Source of the DNA: Providencia sp.
GTDB taxonomy: Bacteria > Pseudomonadota > Gammaproteobacteria > Enterobacterales > Enterobacteriaceae
Assembly (NCBI RefSeq): GCF_003533305.1
Contig: NZ_DOEH01000021.1
Span: forward strand, 62,001 to 126,000
Length of the DNA stretch: 64,000 nt
Direction of reading: 5' to 3'
Positions within the stretch are counted from its first letter, which is position 1; each line of letters starts with the position of its first letter. A program made the translations under genes and the position numbers. This document shows, piece by piece, positions 34,184 to 43,309 of this stretch. The notes beneath the pieces are model-generated. The model saw only the letters and a program-made list of their open reading frames with translations. It did not search any database and was not told the DNA's origin.

Positions 34184-34564
34184 TTAGCCTTGAGCTAGCC
34201 AGTTATGACACAGCATTCCAAGTAAAGTAAAGAGTAGAGCACCGATAACATGAATGGCTATCGTGCTAAAAGCAAAGGCTAATTTTCCTTCTTGAATGAG
34301 CACCAAAACTTCCAACGAAAAAGTTGAGAAAGTCGTAAATGCACCACAAAAGCCTGTCACGATAAATAATTTATAGGTTGAACTGATATTGGCACTTGCA
34401 AAATAAGAGATAGCAAACCCAATAATAAACCCACCAATTAGATTAACAAATACGGTTCCAAGAGGAATATTGGGATAAAAGTGATTGAGTTTCAAACTAA
34501 CAAACCATCTTAGCCATCCCCCTAAAACTGAACCGACGGCAATAGCGAAAAGCGCTGCATACAT
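34184..34564 (-). CDS. crcB: Fluoride channel FluC/CrcB
   Basis: A 126-residue membrane protein with four helices. The family landmarks are GGWLRWFVS at residues 15-23, NLIGGFIIG near residue 41, and GFCGAFTTFSTFS near residue 72, whose Phe and Thr/Ser residues line the fluoride pore. It forms a dual-topology dimer that exports fluoride passively. The gene is preceded by a fluoride riboswitch (34683-34738), which both confirms the function and shows how it is controlled. It has been placed between the dal and fet/rbt genes. Confidence 0.96.
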   Translation of the reverse strand: MYAALFAIAVGSVLGGWLRWFVSLKLNHFYPNIPLGTVFVNLIGGFIIGFAISYFASANISSTYKLFIVTGFCGAFTTFSTFSLEVLVLIQEGKLAFAFSTIAIHVIGALLFTLLGMLCHNWLAQG

Positions 34565-34651
34565 AGATAATTCCCTTAAAACATAACGGGGGAATAAATG
34601 AAAGGAAAAACCTTGAGATACATTTATGCCCTAAATTTAGGGCACATAATA

Positions 34652-34687
34652 CCTACGTACCCTATCGATTGAAAAGGTTAACGTAGG
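34652..34687 (-). promoter_or_regulatory. Expression-platform hairpin of the fluoride riboswitch
   Basis: On the minus strand CCTACGT at the 3' edge of the riboswitch (34681-34687) can pair with ACGTAGG (34652-34658), enclosing TAACC/GGGT pairs. This alternative stem uses the riboswitch 3' strand, so fluoride binding would compete with it. A further perfect palindrome, TGCCCTAAATTTAGGGCA (34627-34644), lies just downstream and may act as the second element. Confidence 0.55.
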
Positions 34688-34738
34688 CATCATCAGCCAC
34701 AATGGGCGGTTTATCACAGGAGGAATACCATCTCCCTA
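34683..34738 (-). ncRNA. Fluoride riboswitch (crcB motif)
   Basis: Read on the minus strand the segment runs GGAGATGGTATTCCTCC, a short linker, GATAAACCGCC, then GGCTGATGATGCCTAC. These are the conserved elements of the crcB motif: the GGNGATGG-NNTTCCNCC hairpin, the ATAAACNGCC strand, and the GGCTGATGANGCCTAC 3' strand. It lies about 120 bases upstream of crcB in the correct orientation. Fluoride binding should raise crcB expression. Confidence 0.93.
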
Positions 34739-34999
34739 AATATTATTACCACAAAATAATATGGCAAATCATGAGTTCATGTAAACGTATTTAATTCCTA
34801 ATTGCCATTAAGATTTAAACTGCTAGTCGTATGATGAAAATCATAGCCCCTGATTAGCCATCAAACATATCACCATAATGCAATGTGAATTAGCTTTCAA
34901 ATAGCGCATAATATTAGTTATATCTAAATTGATATGAAACAACGCACAAAATTAGATAATAGGATAAAACGAGTCAATACCTAACATGGATAAAAAAAC

Positions 35000-35635
35000 G
35001 TGCTTTTACAACTGACAAATATTGGCTATCAAATTGATAAAAAAATCATTCTCGATAATGTGCAGATTAACTTAGCGGCAGGTGAATTCAAATTAGTTAC
35101 TGGTCCTTCAGGCTGCGGTAAAAGCACATTATTGAAAATAATCGCTTCATTGATTCCACCGAGTAGTGGAAAAATTATTTTCGAAGGGCAAGATATCGAT
35201 ACCATATCACCTGAAAACTATCGTCAGCAGGTATCTTATTGCACTCAAACTCCGGCATTATTTGGCACCACGGTCTATGACAATTTATTTTTTCCTTACC
35301 AAATTCGCCATTTACCACTCAATAAAAGTAAGATTTTAGATGACCTGCACTACTTTTCGCTATCTGAAGATATTATTCATAAAGGCATAAATGAACTTTC
35401 AGGTGGAGAAAAACAACGAATATCATTAATTCGAAATCTACAATTCTTGCCAAAGATCCTCTTATTGGATGAAATTACCAGTGCTTTAGATGAAGACAAT
35501 AAAACTAAAGTAAATGAGTTAGTTCATCAACTTGCTGTGAAAAATAACATTGCAATACTGTGGGTAACTCATGACCAAAATGAGATATCTCACGCTGATG
35601 ATATTCTTGTTCTTCCCGTCCATCATATTGAATAA
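35000..35635 (+). CDS. fetA: Iron export ABC transporter ATP-binding subunit FetA
   Basis: A 211-residue ABC ATPase. Walker A GPSGCGKST is at about residues 36-44, the Q-loop is near CTQTP, the signature LSGGEKQRIS is near residue 134, and Walker B ILLLDEITSALD is near residue 154. Together with FetB it forms an exporter that, in E. coli (YbbL-YbbM), lowers cellular iron and protects against peroxide. The start is a GTG at 35000; there is no strong RBS. fetB follows 12 bases later. Confidence 0.9.
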   Translation: MLLQLTNIGYQIDKKIILDNVQINLAAGEFKLVTGPSGCGKSTLLKIIASLIPPSSGKIIFEGQDIDTISPENYRQQVSYCTQTPALFGTTVYDNLFFPYQIRHLPLNKSKILDDLHYFSLSEDIIHKGINELSGGEKQRISLIRNLQFLPKILLLDEITSALDEDNKTKVNELVHQLAVKNNIAILWVTHDQNEISHADDILVLPVHHIE

Positions 35636-35647
35636 TAGGAAATAACC

Positions 35648-36424
35648 GTGCATCAACCGACTATCTCAAATGAATCGCTTGGTTTTTCTATCATGTTAGT
35701 CTTAGTGGCTATTTTTATTAGCCATAAAGAAAAACTGTCACTGGAAAAAGATATTATCTGGAGTACCTGCCGAGCCATTATTCAGCTACTTATTGCAGGC
35801 TATATTTTAAAATACATATTTAATGTCGATAATAAAATTTTGACCATCGCACTGGTTATGTTTATTTGCTTCAATGCTGCGTGGAATGCGAAAAAAAGAA
35901 GTAAATATATTGATAAGATATTTGTAACGGCATTGATTGCGATTACCTCTGGAACCTTTTTAACCTTACTTGTTTTAATTGTGAGCGATGCTATTGCCTT
36001 CACCCCAATGCAAGTCATTCCGATTACAGGCATGATTGCAGGTAATGCAATGATTGCTGTCGGCTTGTGCTTTAATAATCTTGGGCAACGTTTTAGTAGC
36101 CAACAACAACAAATTCAAGAAATGCTCAGTTTAGGAGCCACACCAAAAATTGCTTCTGCCACCATTATTCGAGAAAGTATTAGAGCTTCGTTGATCCCAA
36201 CAGTCGATTCAGCTAAAACCGTCGGTCTTGTTAGCCTTCCAGGGATGATGTCTGGTTTGATATTTGCGGGCGTTGACCCATTAGAAGCCGTAAAATACCA
36301 AATCATGGTCACTTTTATGCTATTAGCCACTGCTAGCCTTTCAACAATCTTAGCCGGCTATATGACGTACATTAAATTTTATAATCAACGCCATCAACTG
36401 CTTATCGAAACATTGAATAAATAA
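35648..36424 (+). CDS. fetB: Iron export ABC transporter permease FetB
   Basis: A 258-residue membrane protein of the UPF0014/FetB family with about six to seven helices. Landmarks are the RAIIQLLIAGYILKYIF helix near residue 42, GMIAGNAMIAVGL near residue 127 and LPGMMSGLIFAGVDPLEAVKYQ near residue 197. It pairs with FetA for iron efflux. It starts at a GTG with AGGAAA about seven bases upstream, and an inverted repeat separates it from the convergent rbtR. Confidence 0.9.
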   Translation: MHQPTISNESLGFSIMLVLVAIFISHKEKLSLEKDIIWSTCRAIIQLLIAGYILKYIFNVDNKILTIALVMFICFNAAWNAKKRSKYIDKIFVTALIAITSGTFLTLLVLIVSDAIAFTPMQVIPITGMIAGNAMIAVGLCFNNLGQRFSSQQQQIQEMLSLGATPKIASATIIRESIRASLIPTVDSAKTVGLVSLPGMMSGLIFAGVDPLEAVKYQIMVTFMLLATASLSTILAGYMTYIKFYNQRHQLLIETLNK

Positions 36425-36437
36425 TACCTCATATTTA

Positions 36438-36490
36438 CCGCTTGGATTTTCCTATAACTCTGCATTAAATAAAAGGGAACCCTCAAGCGG
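36438..36490. terminator. Convergent inverted repeat fetB/rbtR
   Basis: CCGCTTG (36438-36444) and CAAGCGG (36484-36490) enclose a second TTCC/GGGAA pairing. A long weak stem between convergent genes, probably a shared terminator. Confidence 0.5.
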
Positions 36491-36509
36491 CATATAAATA
36501 TACTAATAT

Positions 36510-37532
36510 TCATTGAGTTTTGCAGACCGCAATAGGGGAGACCTCAATAAGCTGTAGTTTATTATTTTCTTCGTCAATCAGCCTGAAAATATGATCCAAC
36601 ATAGTAGGAACATCTTGTTTCACCATTTCAATATCATTGCCCAATAAAGCGACAAATGGGTCCCAATCAAAACACCCCATTACCGGCTGGCGTGTGCCTA
36701 TTAATGACATTTTGAGCAATCCGCTCATGACTCCTTCTAAGGAAATAGTAGAGTTGACAAATAAACCACATTGCTCAATTTTTTGAATATTAACAAAATT
36801 ATATAATGCTTTCTCTGCTTTTTCTGCCGCATAACCGCAAGTCAAAATATGTTGTTCAGGAACGATAATGCCTAACTCTCTATGTGCATCAATAAATCCA
36901 CGAATACGTTCACGGGTGTTATGATCGCGTTCCCTCCCCCCAATAAAAATAAGGGATTCTAACGATGCCTTTTTATTCATTCTATTTAGCAAAATACGTT
37001 GGGTTAACGCTTTAGCACCACTAAAATTATCAGAAATAATTGATGAAGCTAGCGTTCCCGGTAAATCTAAGTTCAAAGTAGCTACTCCAGATGCATGGCA
37101 TACCTCAGTAATTTTATCTGGATTAGTTGCCCCTGTTGATATAAGCCAATCAACTTGATGAGAAATCATTGTTCGAGCCGCTTCTAGCTCTAACACAGGG
37201 TCACGTCGAGTACAGGTAATAATTGGAAATAATCCCCGTTCACGCGCCATTTCTTCAAAATGTTCAACAATTGAACCAAAGTAACGGTTATCGTATTTAG
37301 GCACTAACATGCCGATAATTTTTGATTTATTACTGCGCAATAAACTCGCTTGTTTATTGACTGCATAATTTTGTTCCTGTGCGATACGAATTATTTTTTC
37401 AGCCAACTGCGCGCTAATACGCCTTTTTTGCCAATTACCATTAAGCACAGCGCTTACTGCACTGGCTGAAACGCCTGCCAGTTCCGCAAGGTCATAGATG
37501 GTTGTTTTCTTATTTTGTCTGATCTTTGTCAC
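36510..37532 (-). CDS. rbtR: LacI-family repressor of the ribitol operon
   Basis: A 340-residue LacI/GalR-type regulator. The helix-turn-helix is TIYDLAELAGVSASAVSAVL at residues 11-30, followed by the hinge helix and a periplasmic-binding-protein-like sensor domain. It diverges from rbtD-rbtK, and the ribitol operon of Klebsiella is controlled by a repressor of this type, so the name follows from context. Residues LNGNWQKRRISAQLAEK replace the usual spacing after the recognition helix but keep the fold. The effector is probably D-ribulose or ribitol. Confidence 0.8.
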   Translation of the reverse strand: MTKIRQNKKTTIYDLAELAGVSASAVSAVLNGNWQKRRISAQLAEKIIRIAQEQNYAVNKQASLLRSNKSKIIGMLVPKYDNRYFGSIVEHFEEMARERGLFPIITCTRRDPVLELEAARTMISHQVDWLISTGATNPDKITEVCHASGVATLNLDLPGTLASSIISDNFSGAKALTQRILLNRMNKKASLESLIFIGGRERDHNTRERIRGFIDAHRELGIIVPEQHILTCGYAAEKAEKALYNFVNIQKIEQCGLFVNSTISLEGVMSGLLKMSLIGTRQPVMGCFDWDPFVALLGNDIEMVKQDVPTMLDHIFRLIDEENNKLQLIEVSPIAVCKTQ

Positions 37533-37656
37533 AAATATCTATCTCCATTTTTTGCTAGCTTGACACCAAAGATGAAAACTCGCAATACTGCTACATCGAT
37601 TGAGCAAGGTTGAAATTGATGAAATGTTGAGTTGATATCCTCGTATTAGCTATTTC

Positions 37657-37664
37657 TAGCGCTA
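37657..37664. promoter_or_regulatory. Candidate RbtR operator core
   Basis: TAGCGCTA within TTTCTAGCGCTATAAA lies midway between rbtR and rbtD. The central palindrome is the size and type used by LacI-family repressors. It is one short site in a 250-base region. Confidence 0.35.
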
Positions 37665-37785
37665 TAAATAAATGTCAACACGTCTTCATAACAATCAAGC
37701 CAGCTTATGAATCATTTTCATTTCATTGAATTTATCAAATTTTATTTTTATCTCTTTTTCTAAATAACCGATTGGAGTAATCATA

Positions 37786-38514
37786 ATGGCCATATCACTT
37801 GAAAATAAAGTTGCAGCAATTACAGGCGCAGCTTCCGGCATAGGTCTTGAATGTGCTAGAACCCTTCTTAAAGCAGGTGCAAAAGTTGTTTTAATTGACC
37901 GCGCAGAAGAAAGACTTAATCAACTAGTCGCAGAGCTCGGTGAAAATGCAATTCCATTAGTCATTGATTTAATGAAACCCGAGCAAGTCGATGGCATGTT
38001 AGATGCTATTATTAAAAAAGCAGGCGGTTTAGATATATTTCATGCCAATGCAGGCGCATATATTGGTGGTCCTGTTGCAGAAGGTGATGCTGACGTTTGG
38101 GATAAAGTTTTAAATTTAAATATCAATGCGGCATTTCGTTGTGTTCGCACTGTGCTACCACATTTTATTGCTCAAAAATCAGGTGATGTTTTATTCACCA
38201 GTTCAATAGCTGGCGTAGTGCCTGTCATTTGGGAACCAATCTACACCGCTTCAAAATTTGCCGTTCAAGCATTTGTCCATTCAACTCGTCGCCAAGTTTC
38301 AGAACATGGTGTTCGCGTTGGTGCTGTATTGCCAGGCCCTGTTGTGACTGCTTTGCTCGATGATTGGCCAAAAGAAAAAATGGAAGAAGCTTTAGCGAAC
38401 GGTAGCTTAATGCAACCAATTGAAGTCGCGGAAGCCGTATTGTTCATGCTAACTCGCTCGAGAAATGTCACTGTACGTGACCTTGTTATTTTACCAAATA
38501 GTGTCGACCTCTAG
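37786..38514 (+). CDS. rbtD: Ribitol 2-dehydrogenase RbtD (short-chain dehydrogenase)
   Basis: A 242-residue short-chain dehydrogenase matching the remembered Klebsiella ribitol dehydrogenase nearly throughout. The NAD-binding [16 protein letters not shown] is at residues 14-29, [11 protein letters not shown] near residue 85, catalytic Ser in [15 protein letters not shown] near residue 137, [13 protein letters not shown] near residue 153, and it ends ILPNSVDL. It oxidises ribitol (adonitol) to D-ribulose with NAD+. First gene of rbtDK, with GGAG at 37773-37776 region before the ATG. The kinase follows 41 bases later. Confidence 0.93.
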   Translation: MAISLENKVAAITGAASGIGLECARTLLKAGAKVVLIDRAEERLNQLVAELGENAIPLVIDLMKPEQVDGMLDAIIKKAGGLDIFHANAGAYIGGPVAEGDADVWDKVLNLNINAAFRCVRTVLPHFIAQKSGDVLFTSSIAGVVPVIWEPIYTASKFAVQAFVHSTRRQVSEHGVRVGAVLPGPVVTALLDDWPKEKMEEALANGSLMQPIEVAEAVLFMLTRSRNVTVRDLVILPNSVDL

Positions 38515-38555
38515 TTTTACTTTTTAAACGCTGAGATAAATACTCAGGAGGAAAA

Positions 38556-40184
38556 ATGAATAGCCCAAAAGAACAACAAATAAAGAGTGATAAAGTGGTT
38601 ATTGGCATTGATGTCGGCACAGGTAGCGCACGTGCGGGCATTTTTGATATGACAGGCAAAATGCTTGCATCAGCTAAACAAGATATTACTCTTTACCGAG
38701 ACAGTGCTCATTTTGCAGAACAATCAAGTGATGAAATATGGGAAGCTGTATGCCATTGTGTGAGGCAAGCCATGGCCTCGTCTCATACTTCTGCACAACA
38801 AGTTTCAGGTATCGGTTTTGATGCGACTTGTTCACTTGTCGTACTTGGCCATGATAAACAGCCTATTTCTATCAGCCCAAGTGAGGACCCAAATCGTAAT
38901 ATTATTGTTTGGATGGATCATCGAGCAACCGAACAAGCTGAACGTATTAATAAGTTAAAACATCCTGTTTTAAACTATGTGGGAGGAAAAATCTCCCCTG
39001 AAATGGAAACACCTAAAATTTTATGGCTAAAAGAAAATCGTCGACAATCCTATGATAATACATGGCAATTTTTTGACTTAGCCGATTTTCTAACTTGGAA
39101 ATCCACTGATTCATTAGCTCGTTCAACCTGCACAGTAACCTGCAAATGGACTTACCTTGCTCATGAAAAACGTTGGGATGCAGATTACTTCCAACAAATT
39201 GGTTTATCAGAACTCGCCGATGAAAAATTTGCACGTATTGGTCAACAGATTGTTGAACCCGGCACACCTTGTGGCCAGGGTTTAACCCTGCAAGCCGCGC
39301 AGCAAATGGGACTTTTAGTAGGAACCCCTGTTGCCGCAGGGATGATTGATGCTCATGCAGGTGGAATCGGCACTGTCGGAGTAAATGGAGATGCCACAGC
39401 AAACATGGCTTATGTTTTTGGCACTTCATCTTGCACCATGACGACAACTCAAGAACCAGTATTTATACCTGGCGTTTGGGGACCTTATTATTCAGCCATG
39501 GTGCCAGGTATGTGGTTGAATGAAGGAGGCCAAAGTGCAGCAGGAGCTGCTATCGACCAACTACTTTCCCTGCACCCTGCCGCAATACAGGCTAAAGCAC
39601 TGGCTAAAGAACAACACAAATCACTCCCTGTGATGTTGGCCGATATGGTACTGCAACAAGCTACCTCGCCATCTCAAGCAGTGGAATCCGCTAAAGGTAT
39701 CCATATAGTTCCTGAATTTTTAGGCAATCGAGCTCCTTTTGCCGATCCACATGCACGCGCTGTTATCGCAGGTCTTTCAATGGATAACAGCATTGATAAC
39801 TTATTATCATTCTACATTGCGGGCATTTGTGGGATTGGTTATGGATTAAGACAAATTATTGAGGCTCAAGCACAATCGGGAGCTTCAATTGAAAATATCG
39901 TAGTTAGTGGAGGCGCAGGACAGCACCCGTTGGTACGTCAATTATTAGCCGATACATGCAATGTGCCGGTCATTTCAACCCAAGCAAGTGAACCTGTTTT
40001 ACTTGGCTCTGCCATACTAGGCGCCGTTGCAGGTGGCCTTTGCAATACTGTAGCACAGGCAATGGATCAATTTTCAACTATTGATCTGACTTACCAACCC
40101 AATGGCGATTACCAAGAACAACATAACATTCGTTTCACTTCATTTTTGAATTTGCAGCAATGTGCAAGAGAACTAAAAGGTTAA
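38556..40184 (+). CDS. rbtK: D-ribulokinase RbtK (FGGY family)
   Basis: A 542-residue FGGY carbohydrate kinase of the ribulokinase branch. Motifs are IGIDVGTGSARAGIFD at residues 16-31, GFDATCSLV near residue 88, WMDHRA near residue 119, GMIDAHAGGIGTVG near residue 263 and the C-terminal VVSGGAGQHPLVRQLLAD near residue 449. It phosphorylates D-ribulose to D-ribulose-5-phosphate. A good RBS (AGGAGG) precedes it. A terminator follows directly, so no transporter is part of the operon here, unlike Klebsiella where rbtT follows. Confidence 0.92.
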   Translation: MNSPKEQQIKSDKVVIGIDVGTGSARAGIFDMTGKMLASAKQDITLYRDSAHFAEQSSDEIWEAVCHCVRQAMASSHTSAQQVSGIGFDATCSLVVLGHDKQPISISPSEDPNRNIIVWMDHRATEQAERINKLKHPVLNYVGGKISPEMETPKILWLKENRRQSYDNTWQFFDLADFLTWKSTDSLARSTCTVTCKWTYLAHEKRWDADYFQQIGLSELADEKFARIGQQIVEPGTPCGQGLTLQAAQQMGLLVGTPVAAGMIDAHAGGIGTVGVNGDATANMAYVFGTSSCTMTTTQEPVFIPGVWGPYYSAMVPGMWLNEGGQSAAGAAIDQLLSLHPAAIQAKALAKEQHKSLPVMLADMVLQQATSPSQAVESAKGIHIVPEFLGNRAPFADPHARAVIAGLSMDNSIDNLLSFYIAGICGIGYGLRQIIEAQAQSGASIENIVVSGGAGQHPLVRQLLADTCNVPVISTQASEPVLLGSAILGAVAGGLCNTVAQAMDQFSTIDLTYQPNGDYQEQHNIRFTSFLNLQQCARELKG

Positions 40185-40194
40185 GCACATTAAA

Positions 40195-40226
40195 AATAGA
40201 GAAAGCCTACTCAGGTTTTCTCTATT
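40195..40226. terminator. Terminator of the rbt operon
   Basis: AATAGAGAAA (40195-40204) pairs with TTTCTCTATT (40217-40226), with an inner CCT/AGG pair, starting 10 bases after the rbtK stop and shared with the convergent lipoprotein-like gene. Confidence 0.7.
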
Positions 40227-40295
40227 CTCACAATGGTTATTTTCAATTCTAACTAAGCACGTATCTTCCCAAAAGACACAAACTAATGACAAAAA

Positions 40296-40685
40296 TCATT
40301 CACAATATTTATGCCACATCGACTCAATCATTTCCATCGGTAATAAATCATAATCACCTTCAACTAATGGTATTGATAGCGATACTCGCCCATCAAGATT
40401 ATTATGCACCTTAACGATAAATTTTTTATACCCTTCTAGTTTCTCATTATTGACCCGAAATACTTCACCGCAAACATATCCCAGATCACCTTTATCTGAT
40501 GTTTGGCGAACAAAATTATATTTAACATTTTTAAATGAAGCAGTTTCTGGATAGGATAAATAATCCTCAACAGTAATTTTTGCTAAGCTAACCAAATCAG
40601 GTTTAGGTGCATAGTTAACTGTAACTCCCAACAAAAAGGCACATCCTGTTAGCAAAAGGATCGTGAGCAATTTTATTATATTCAT
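40296..40685 (-). CDS. Putative lipoprotein or membrane-anchored protein of unknown function
   Basis: A 129-residue exported protein I do not recognise. The N-terminus has a lipobox-like LTGC at residues 12-15, but the hydrophobic run continues past the Cys (AFLLGV), so it could be a membrane anchor instead. The mature part holds a YVCGEVFRVN segment and a second Cys at the C-terminus (HKYCE), which might form a disulfide. The segment AKITVEDYLSYPETASFKN resembles the start of small secreted domains seen in Gram-negative hypothetical proteins. No operon partner. Confidence 0.65.
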   Translation of the reverse strand: MNIIKLLTILLLTGCAFLLGVTVNYAPKPDLVSLAKITVEDYLSYPETASFKNVKYNFVRQTSDKGDLGYVCGEVFRVNNEKLEGYKKFIVKVHNNLDGRVSLSIPLVEGDYDLLPMEMIESMWHKYCE

Positions 40686-41690
40686 ATATTAAGCTCTCAT
40701 AAAACCAGGTTTTACACCAATTGCAAAAATCTAATACGATTATCGTAATAAGATAATAGTTAATCCCTATGTCAAATATCGATATTTAACTTTAAAAAAT
40801 CATCACTTACTTAAATATGTTTTATAAGCGATGGCTCATACACTAAGGCTATCGTGCAAAGAGCTAACACTAATTAAAACAAATAGACATAATTAATAAA
40901 ACGCTAATATTGAGTATTTATACACTTTTACCTATAAGGGGAGTAAGTATAACAGCATCACTAGTGTAATATAAATAGCAAACAAAAGATTAACTATTAC
41001 CAGTTGTATTTTTTATCTTAGAAATATTTCAATTCTTACAATATTAAATATAAAAATTTACCTTAACTATTAACCACACCTTAATTTTCCTATGGTTTTG
41101 GCATTATAAAACATAATAAATTAAGAATAAACATTTCCAATTGTTAATAAACAACCAACAATGGTAAATAAACTCAGCCAGAGAGTAAAATGTATTTTAT
41201 ACAAAGAAATTAAATATTAGTAATTTTAGAAAAAAACACAAAAATCACAATAAATCTTATTATTCATCATGATACAAAAGTAACTCTAACTTTATTAAAA
41301 TATAAAATCACATAATAAAAATATAAGAGCCATCTCCCTAGAAAATCCATCTCTTTATTTTTCAATCAAGAAACCCACGTATCTCATTGATATTAATTAA
41401 TTATATTCAGAAGGGAAATATAAAAACACCTTTAAACACCCACAACTTCGTATTTTTAACAAAAAATATACAAACTAAAAATCATAAGATTCTTTAACGC
41501 TATTTTTCTCACTTATCGTTTCTACACAACTTAAATTAAGAATTATAGATAGTTACAGAAACCATAATTCAAAAAAATTACAGAATATTCCTATCTAATA
41601 TTAGGTAAAACGCAAATATAAAATTATCCGACTAATAATGATAAAAAAAAAAATTAAAATCGTGTAGCATTTGTTCTCAATAAAAAGGGT
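40686..41690. other. One-kilobase very AT-rich stretch without genes
   Basis: No credible ORF on either strand, no tRNA, no hairpin with a G+C-rich stem. Runs of A and T dominate throughout, more so than in neighbouring intergenic regions. The last bases carry the promoter and AAGGG RBS of the 98-residue gene at 41696. The composition would suit binding by H-NS, but that is inference. Confidence 0.5.
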
Positions 41691-41695
41691 AAACC

Positions 41696-41992
41696 ATGAC
41701 AAATATTCAATTATTATTACTTGCAACCAATAACATAAAACAAAACATTAACTTAAGTCACTCACAGGAGTCTTATGTATACCAATATTACCATGCCAAT
41801 ATTGCCAGCAAATACTCCAGTGTTAAAAGTTTCTTAGAAAATTTCATTCAACAAACAGCACACACACTAGAAAGTAATCCTGAATTAAGCCAGCAACGCC
41901 TTAAAATTTATAACGAAATTGAAAATTATTTGAATGCAGCTGAAGCTCGTTTTCTAAAGCGTCAAAGTCTTTTGCAAAATACTAATAAATAA
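41696..41992 (+). CDS. Small hypothetical protein
   Basis: A 98-residue soluble protein I do not recognise, mostly predicted helical and Asn/Gln-rich, with a C-terminal segment of Glu, Lys and Arg (NAAEARFLKRQSLLQNTNK). RBS AAGGG lies six bases before the ATG, and a strong terminator follows three bases after the stop, so it is a genuine, monocistronic gene. It lies at the edge of a 1-kb AT-rich void, and no partner gene is evident. Confidence 0.65.
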   Translation: MTNIQLLLLATNNIKQNINLSHSQESYVYQYYHANIASKYSSVKSFLENFIQQTAHTLESNPELSQQRLKIYNEIENYLNAAEARFLKRQSLLQNTNK

Positions 41993-41994
41993 AA

Positions 41995-42019
41995 AAAGGC
42001 CTCATAATAAGAGGCCTTT
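41995..42019. terminator. Terminator shared by the small protein and the phosphodiesterase gene
   Basis: A perfect 9-bp stem, AAAGGCCTC (41995-42003) and GAGGCCTTT (42011-42019), with a 7-base loop and a preceding A-run. It works for the plus-strand gene and, with the A-run read as T, for the minus-strand gene. Confidence 0.82.
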
Positions 42020-42119
42020 AAACATGAAATTTAAATACACCGAGTCAAAACAATTTCCAGCTCTAACTTTCCCTTTAAAGCTGCATACTCTTATTTATTG
42101 TAAATATCGATTCAATTTT

Positions 42120-43019
42120 TTATTGCTCTTGTAATTCTAGCTCAACAATAACAGGCAGATGGTCGCTTACACCAGACCATTGAAAATCTTTACTGTCCGT
42201 TGGGATCTGCATATTTTTAACATCCCACACTTGCCCCTTAAAGGTGAAAATATGGTCAATATCAATAGCTGGGTTTACCGCTGGCCAAGTACGATAATCA
42301 ACACCTTTTTTCAGTACTGGATTCCATAAGTAATTAATTTCTTGGGTCGGTAATTCATTAGCCGTTGAATTAAAATCTCCGGCCAAAATTTTAATTGAAG
42401 CCGCAATATTATCAAAATCGGTCGAGGTATCACCAATACTTGCATCTAAAATATGACGCACTTGACCAATACGTACCGTTGGATCTTTCTGCCAATCCAA
42501 ATGAGTCCCCATGATAATAATCGGTGTATCAAAGCCCGGCTTGGTGATTTGAGACAACAAAACCACACGTTGTTCAGCCTCCCCTGATGGCAAATTAATA
42601 ACTTGGGATTTTTCAATTTTATATTTTGATAAAATACCTACGCCATACTCACCACCATCAAAATCTAAAGCTTTACCAAAAGCAAAATGCATTTTATTTG
42701 CTTTTGCGATTTCTTCTAATTGGTGTACTTTTTTACTCCGTGCCGTCTTATTATCTATTTCTGTTAATACAATGACGTCTGCATCTATTTTAGCGATAGC
42801 TTTATTCAAGTTGGTTAAATCAGCCACATCTCCTGAAAGCTCATTTTTACCTATATTATAAGTCGCTACTTTGATCGTTGGCTTATTCGCGGTATACACC
42901 TTATTTGGTGTTCCACCATTTTGAACCATAAGAACTTCAGAGCCCGTAGTTGCTGCTGTCGCACCACAAGAAACTAAAATTGCGGCTGAAACGAATGCTT
43001 TTAATAATTTTATTTTCAT
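42120..43019 (-). CDS. Secreted endonuclease/exonuclease/phosphatase (EEP) family protein
   Basis: A 299-residue protein with an N-terminal signal peptide and a lipobox-like LVSC at residues 16-19 in AILVSCGATAA. The EEP (DNase I-like) fold motifs are present in order: ATYNIG near residue 51, VLTEID near residue 81, GTHLDW near residue 155, LAGDFNS near residue 192, DIDHIF near residue 247, and SDHLPV near residue 285. These supply the metal-binding and catalytic Asn, Glu, His and Asp. Members are extracellular or periplasmic nucleases, phosphodiesterases or sphingomyelinases. I start at the ATG at 43019, which has AGGGGA upstream, rather than the frame's first ATG at 43037. Confidence 0.85.
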   Translation of the reverse strand: MKIKLLKAFVSAAILVSCGATAATTGSEVLMVQNGGTPNKVYTANKPTIKVATYNIGKNELSGDVADLTNLNKAIAKIDADVIVLTEIDNKTARSKKVHQLEEIAKANKMHFAFGKALDFDGGEYGVGILSKYKIEKSQVINLPSGEAEQRVVLLSQITKPGFDTPIIIMGTHLDWQKDPTVRIGQVRHILDASIGDTSTDFDNIAASIKILAGDFNSTANELPTQEINYLWNPVLKKGVDYRTWPAVNPAIDIDHIFTFKGQVWDVKNMQIPTDSKDFQWSGVSDHLPVIVELELQEQ

Positions 43020-43192
43020 AATTTCCCCTGTAATCATTTCACATGATTATATTTCGTAGCAAAAATGACGTTAACGCGCCATAACGTAATGGCAAAAATC
43101 AACCATCTTGATACGCTATCATGAAATAGAAATGATGCAGTGACTCAGCTTGCAAACTTATTTTTAGACAAAAAAAAACAACCTATTTTATT

Positions 43193-43222
43193 ATCATAAA
43201 GTGAGTCAAATCACTTTATGAT
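43193..43222 (-). terminator. Terminator of the LacI-family gene
   Basis: A perfect 12-bp stem, ATCATAAAGTGA (43193-43204) and TCACTTTATGAT (43211-43222). On the minus strand it is followed by a run of nine T about 15 bases on. Downstream of the LacI-family gene at 43310. Confidence 0.75.
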
Positions 43223-43309
43223 GAATCATATTTAGATATTTCAAGATTAAATGTGAAGTTAAAATGGGCATCACAGATTCTCCGAAACTAGACCAGTAAA
43301 AATACCACG

